Source: Cavenderia fasciculata (lineage: Eukaryota > Evosea > Eumycetozoa > Acytosteliales > Cavenderiaceae). From it: DNA of 64,000 nt. Shown here piece by piece: positions 60,202-64,000 of the stretch. The stretch is from contig NW_004457735.1 in the NCBI RefSeq assembly GCF_000203815.1, forward strand, positions 992,001 to 1,056,000, given 5' to 3'. Within the stretch, counting starts at the first letter, position 1, and each line of letters starts with the position of its first letter. The notes under the pieces were generated by a model. The model made no database searches. It was not told the DNA's origin and saw only the letters and a list, made by a program, of their open reading frames with translations. The translations under genes were made by a program, and so were the position numbers.

Positions 60202-61200
60202 ATGGAAAATCAAATAATTATAATTATTTGTATCATCCATATTATCTATATGTTTTTTGTTATTCTTTCATAATAGCAAAGACGAATATAGATCACCGTA
60301 ACACCCAACAGACTTTTGCCCCCCAAAAGCAGACTCATACACTTTTTTTTCCTTCAATCCAGTTGAAGGTGAAATATGTGATCCAATGACAAGTCCATGT
60401 GAAGATGGAGCCGTTTGTTGGCCACAACATAGAGATGATGTAGTCCCAACTTGTAAAGGATTTTTTTATGAAAGACTTGGAGAAGAATGGTAAGTACCGA
60501 ATTAAAGACATGAATACATATTTTTTCTTTCTAACTATTATATTGTTTTCTTTAACAGTCGAATTCGAACAGATTGTTGGGGATTAAAATGTGAACCATT
60601 CTCTCGTACTTGTCAACCAGATATTAATTCATTGGATGGATATCAATGTGAATCATTATGTTAAAACAAATTGCAAAATTATAAACATTAATACTAATAT
60701 TATTGATTGACAGGATTTCCATTGCGCATTCGGATACTTTTGTAACACAACAAATCATCGATGTATACAAAAAGGAAGTGAATGTACTAATAATGTAGAT
60801 TCTTGTCTTGAAGGTTTAATATGTACCACCACCATCAACATTGATGGCACCAAGTATTGCATTGAACCATTTTCACTATCAGAGGGTAATACATGCGACA
60901 CAGAATTTGAAAATCTAATAGGTGATAATGGAAATTAAAGATCACCATGCCAAGTAGGTCTATTTTGTAATGGCACAGTTTGCACTAAACCTGTTCAATT
61001 GTTCAGTTGTGAGAAACCGTGGTTCTCGACCTAAGAAGTACATGTTCAGCTCCTCCTCCACCAATCGTTGGATTATGTACAGAACCTGATTTCTCTTATT
61101 CAAATTTTGGTACATGTCCAAGCAACTCTGCAAACTCAATATCGATTATCCCAAACATCCTCTTTATGATTGTGATAGTTATTTTGGGATCGATATAACT
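60202..61200 (+). pseudogene. Broken gene for a Cys-rich, GPI-type secreted protein
   Basis: The ATG at 60202 opens a hydrophobic, signal-like stretch (MENQIIIIICIIHIIYMFFV), which soon meets a stop. After about 90 bases comes Cys-rich coding sequence (EGEICDPMTSPCEDGAVCW...), with a plausible intron at 60490-60559 (TG|GTAAG...ACAG). It continues with C-x-DCWGLKCEPFSRTCQPD and, after a gap, FHCAFGYFCNTTNHRC and CTNNVDSCLEGLICTT. Two in-frame stops (about 60936 and 61032) and a frame change interrupt the latter half. The end, PNILFMIVIVILGSI, is a hydrophobic tail like a GPI-attachment signal. I therefore read it as a recent pseudogene; unusual introns could rescue part of it. The family is unnamed. 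It sits between two paralogous small genes, which may mark the duplicated block it came with. Confidence 0.7.
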
Positions 61201-61201
61201 T

Positions 61202-61475
61202 AACATAGTTGTGTAAAAATATCTAATTATGTTTCTATTCATATCGCGATAAGAGTCACCATAAAATGTAAGGCAGCGTCGATTCGTATATGTATCGTTG
61301 CAAAAAAGTGAGAAATTAATAAATCATAAGATATTTATTTTCAAAGCATTTTAGGGATCTTCTATGGTTCAGGTATACACATCCCTTGAAACTCATTTGT
61401 ATATTCTTCATTTCATTTATCTTTTTTATATAGTAATACTAATTGTAATAATACTTTAACTCAAACACATAAACA
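61202..61475. other. Short interval between pseudogene and small gene B
   Basis: Less than 300 bases, AT-rich. It should hold the promoter of the 61476 gene. Nothing notable is seen. Confidence 0.4.
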
Positions 61476-61701
61476 ATGTCATTCAGATTCGAAGGTCATA
61501 GTCACCCAGGTAATTAAGTTGTGTTCAACATTTTGCATTTGTTGCTAACCTTTAGGAACCTTTTATTCTTTTTTTTTTAATCACTATTTAGGAGGATTAG
61601 GAAAACCAGGAGGTTTTGCCTATGGAGCAGGAGCTGGAGGTTCACCAAGACCAGCCCCAAAATCAGGAGGAGGCCAAGGCAGCAACCCATTCGGAGGTTA
61701 A
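61476..61701 (+). CDS. Tiny two-exon Gly-rich protein, copy B (47 aa)
   Basis: Exons are 61476-61509 and 61592-61701 in phase 1, with a GTAATT...TTAG intron. The product is 47 aa: MSFRFEGHSHPG, then GLGKPGGFAYGAGAGG, SPRPAPKSGGGQ and ending NPFGG. The frame, exon-1 length (34 bases) and splice position are identical to those of copy A at 59935-60159. This is a coincidence unlikely unless both are real genes derived by duplication. It is Gly-rich (about one third), with a basic core and no signal peptide or membrane segment. The copies differ most in the centre, Pro-rich in A and Gly/Ala-rich in B. Function is unknown. Confidence 0.8.
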
Positions 61702-61969
61702 AATCATCCATCCATCCATCAATAGATATCTATTGACACAATAAATATTCACTGGAACATTTATTTTCTGTCTCCAAGTGTATTCAATCTTTTTATTAAC
61801 TTATAAAATTAATAATATAGATCACACATCATTAAATAATCTTATCTTCTTGTTCTTTTTCTTTTTTGATTTTTTTTATCCATTCTTTTTATTAAAACTA
61901 ATATTTAAAATATTATTCTTATTCTTGTTATGATTATTATTATTATTAATATTATTATTTTGATTATTT

Positions 61970-63616
61970 TTAAGCCATTGATTTTGAACTTGAAGCGTAG
62001 GAATCATGTTGTAGAACCGATAGAAATAACTTGTTTGCCGTGCCACGATAGGTGCAGATAGGAAAAATAAGGATAATTAAAAAGAGGAGGAGAAAAAAGA
62101 TAGAAGTGTGCGAAGAGGTTTTGGCGTGTTCGTGTACAATGACAAAGCTGTCACCGACCGATCCATTGGTTCGGAGATAGGTCACCTCTAAAGAGTATTG
62201 GTAGGCAGCGAGTTTGGTGAATCCCCACGATGTTTCACGATGAAGTGACCAGTCTGGTTGATCGAGCCATGGGTCCGAGGTGGCACCACCAGTGCCTGCC
62301 AAAATGTGAATGGTTCCCTCTGACGAATCGTATCTTTGCTTCTTTTCGTCGAGGATCTTTCCTTGGTACACTGGATAGGTTCTCTCGTATCCATGGTCGT
62401 GGCCTGAAATGACTAGATTGACCTTGTATTTCTTGATCAATGGTTCGACAGCCTCACGGAATCCCAAGTCGCTACCATCGTGTCCCGACGACGAGCTGTA
62501 CATTGGACTGTGGGCACACACAATCAACCATGGAACACGATGTCTGATACTAGCTGCATGTTCTAGTTGTTGCTTTAACCAATTATATTGTACACTACCT
62601 TGATGATAGTCATCATAGGATGATATCATTACAAAATAAATTAAACCATATTCATAACTATAGAATAAATTATTTGCTGTCTCTACTTTGATTTCTACGT
62701 TGTTGTCTGATTTGTCTTTGTCTGCGTTGTTAGTGTCAAACACTAATTTGTTGGTTGGTGATTTAATGTAAAGAGGCATTTTGTAACGATTCTTGAATGG
62801 TTCCAAAGCACCTTCTTTGACATCCCAATTACCTGGGATGGTCATATATGGGAACTGCGATGAAATGGGTTCGATCAAATTACCAAATCGATCCCATATC
62901 TCTTCTGTCACTCCATAGGAGAGATCGCCGGCATGAATGACAGCTGTAATGTCTGGATCCGAAGCAATGTGTTCAAAGACCTCTGGGATATTACCCCAAG
63001 TCCCCGAATCGGCAAATGCAGCAACTATAGTTGGTGCCAATGTTGGTAATGGATTAGTCTTGAATGAATACCATGTATTTGACCAACTCGATGGATATTT
63101 ACTGCCACTGCTAGTCAACATTGACTTTTCACCACCAACTCTATAACAATATGGTTTACCAGATGATAACAATGTCAATTGTACACTGTGAATATAAGCA
63201 TCCAATCCAAAATAAGTTGTAGTTGTACCAGTAGCCATTTTAAAAGATTTAATTTGATTTGTAGAGTATTGTTGTTGATTGTTATGGTTATTGTTGGTGA
63301 GGAGGATATCTGAATTTGCATCAACCGATGTGATTTCTTCTGTAGCTAGTAGTTTACTTCCCATAGGTGATATTGGATGTTTTTGTATATTCTTTAGGTT
63401 CTCTTGTACATCATCGCATGAACCTTGGTAATAGTAGACGGTTGGCATAGGCACCTTGGCCTTGGTCAACCATGAAACCACAATGTCTTGAGGATCATCT
63501 CCCAATGCCAAATGTATATGATATGGTGTATAAGAAGGTAAACTCTCTCCATTACTTATCAATAAACATATCAATGTTATTATAATCCCTATTGTTGTTT
63601 TATGAATATTCATCAT
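61970..63616 (-). CDS. Purple acid phosphatase (metallophosphoesterase) with altered GNH motif
   Basis: Single exon, 548 aa. A signal peptide (IGIIITLICLLISNGES) precedes an N-terminal Fn3-like domain (PYHIHLALGDDPQDIVVSWLT). The metal-site motifs are FADSGTWG (Asp203), HAGDLSYG (Asp231), PGNWD (Asn263), VCAHSPMYSS and SGHDHGYER, in the order and spacing of purple acid phosphatases. The Tyr of GDLSY, the ligand that gives the purple colour, is kept. In the family the third motif reads GNH(D/E), but here the His is Trp264, confirmed on the DNA as TGG. The Asn metal ligand is intact, so metals may still bind, but the His that normally contacts the phosphate is missing. A C-terminal hydrophobic segment (SIFFLLLFLIILIFPICTY) and a short tail suggest membrane anchoring. 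It could be an enzyme with altered specificity or a non-enzymatic relative. Confidence 0.93.
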   Translation of the reverse strand: MMNIHKTTIGIIITLICLLISNGESLPSYTPYHIHLALGDDPQDIVVSWLTKAKVPMPTVYYYQGSCDDVQENLKNIQKHPISPMGSKLLATEEITSVDANSDILLTNNNHNNQQQYSTNQIKSFKMATGTTTTYFGLDAYIHSVQLTLLSSGKPYCYRVGGEKSMLTSSGSKYPSSWSNTWYSFKTNPLPTLAPTIVAAFADSGTWGNIPEVFEHIASDPDITAVIHAGDLSYGVTEEIWDRFGNLIEPISSQFPYMTIPGNWDVKEGALEPFKNRYKMPLYIKSPTNKLVFDTNNADKDKSDNNVEIKVETANNLFYSYEYGLIYFVMISSYDDYHQGSVQYNWLKQQLEHAASIRHRVPWLIVCAHSPMYSSSSGHDGSDLGFREAVEPLIKKYKVNLVISGHDHGYERTYPVYQGKILDEKKQRYDSSEGTIHILAGTGGATSDPWLDQPDWSLHRETSWGFTKLAAYQYSLEVTYLRTNGSVGDSFVIVHEHAKTSSHTSIFFLLLFLIILIFPICTYRGTANKLFLSVLQHDSYASSSKSMA

Positions 63617-64000
63617 CGAGTGTCGTCTAATAATATATAATATATAAATATAACTACTATTTTGAAAATTAAATCATCACTTAAGATCTTTAATTATTAC
63701 TTTTGATTGTTATTATTATTATTATTGTATTAGTATATAGATAGAGTTAAATAGATATATAGTGTAGTTATAAATAAAATGAAATGAATGAATAATAAAG
63801 AATGAATGAAACGAAAATAGGAGGTTGATCTGCGGTTTACTCACTTTGTTGTAAAAAAATAAAAACTGTGAGGGTGACGAGGTTTATTTATTTGGTGGAT
63901 GAAAAGAAGGGTAAGGTTGAAGTGATGAGGGTGGGTTTGATATGAATAATATTGTAGTTGTGGTTCAATCTACAAAGAATAATAATTTATTTATTTATGA
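63617..64000. other. Upstream region of the phosphatase gene
   Basis: AT-rich, with TATTATTATT and ATAGATAGA runs. No gene is seen before the end of the window. Confidence 0.45.

Overview
The window looks like nuclear DNA of a dictyostelid social amoeba. The genes are intron-bearing, with short AT-rich introns (GTAAGT/GTATGT...AG). Intergenic DNA is extremely AT-rich. Coding regions carry long Asn (AAT), Gln (CAA), Ser, Thr and His runs. Several families are characteristic of the group: MrfA, the Psi/PA14 family, FNIP-repeat proteins, repE-type DDB1 and CudA-like regulators. Coding GC is well above that of D. discoideum, which suggests a group 1 or 2 species such as Cavenderia or Heterostelium. 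That is an inference from composition and not a species identification.

Layout. 1-16 kb: mitochondrial Hsp70 (minus); a CudA-like regulator (minus); a degenerate tandem relict followed by its intact parent, an unrecognised 739-aa helical protein (plus); the Sec pathway kinase PSTK (minus), whose stop codon is 17 bases from that of its convergent neighbour; and two tandem seven-TM paralogues (minus) with a relict exon of the same family between them. 16-22.5 kb: a 6.4-kb gene-free stretch with a long TATC microsatellite and a G-rich tract. 22.5-39.7 kb: mrfA (membrane-tethered, self-cleaving transcription factor), Thr-type asparaginase, COG7 (seven exons), Rtf1, a MAT2B-like protein, a type I DnaJ protein and a crotonase. 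41-47 kb: a STE20-group kinase with a phosphatase-like N-terminal segment, an FNIP-repeat protein and a GYF-domain protein. 48-59.5 kb: two large cell-surface proteins (a mucin-like Cys-rich type I protein and a Psi-family PA14 protein with NPLY tail motifs) flanking an uncharacterised 58-aa membrane protein and DDB1/repE. 59.9-63.6 kb: two tiny paralogous two-exon Gly/Pro-rich genes flanking a broken Cys-rich secreted-protein gene, then a purple acid phosphatase with an altered metal-site motif.

The genes are mostly unrelated housekeeping and developmental loci and not a cluster. Themes that recur are chaperones (mtHsp70, DnaJ), transcription (CudA-like, MrfA, Rtf1), cell-surface adhesion or signalling (the 48-kb and 57-kb genes), and local tandem duplication followed by decay (6-9 kb, 11-16 kb, 60-62 kb). 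Exon structures were worked out by hand from splice consensus and reading-frame phase; all joined in phase except one junction in the gene at 11049-12476.
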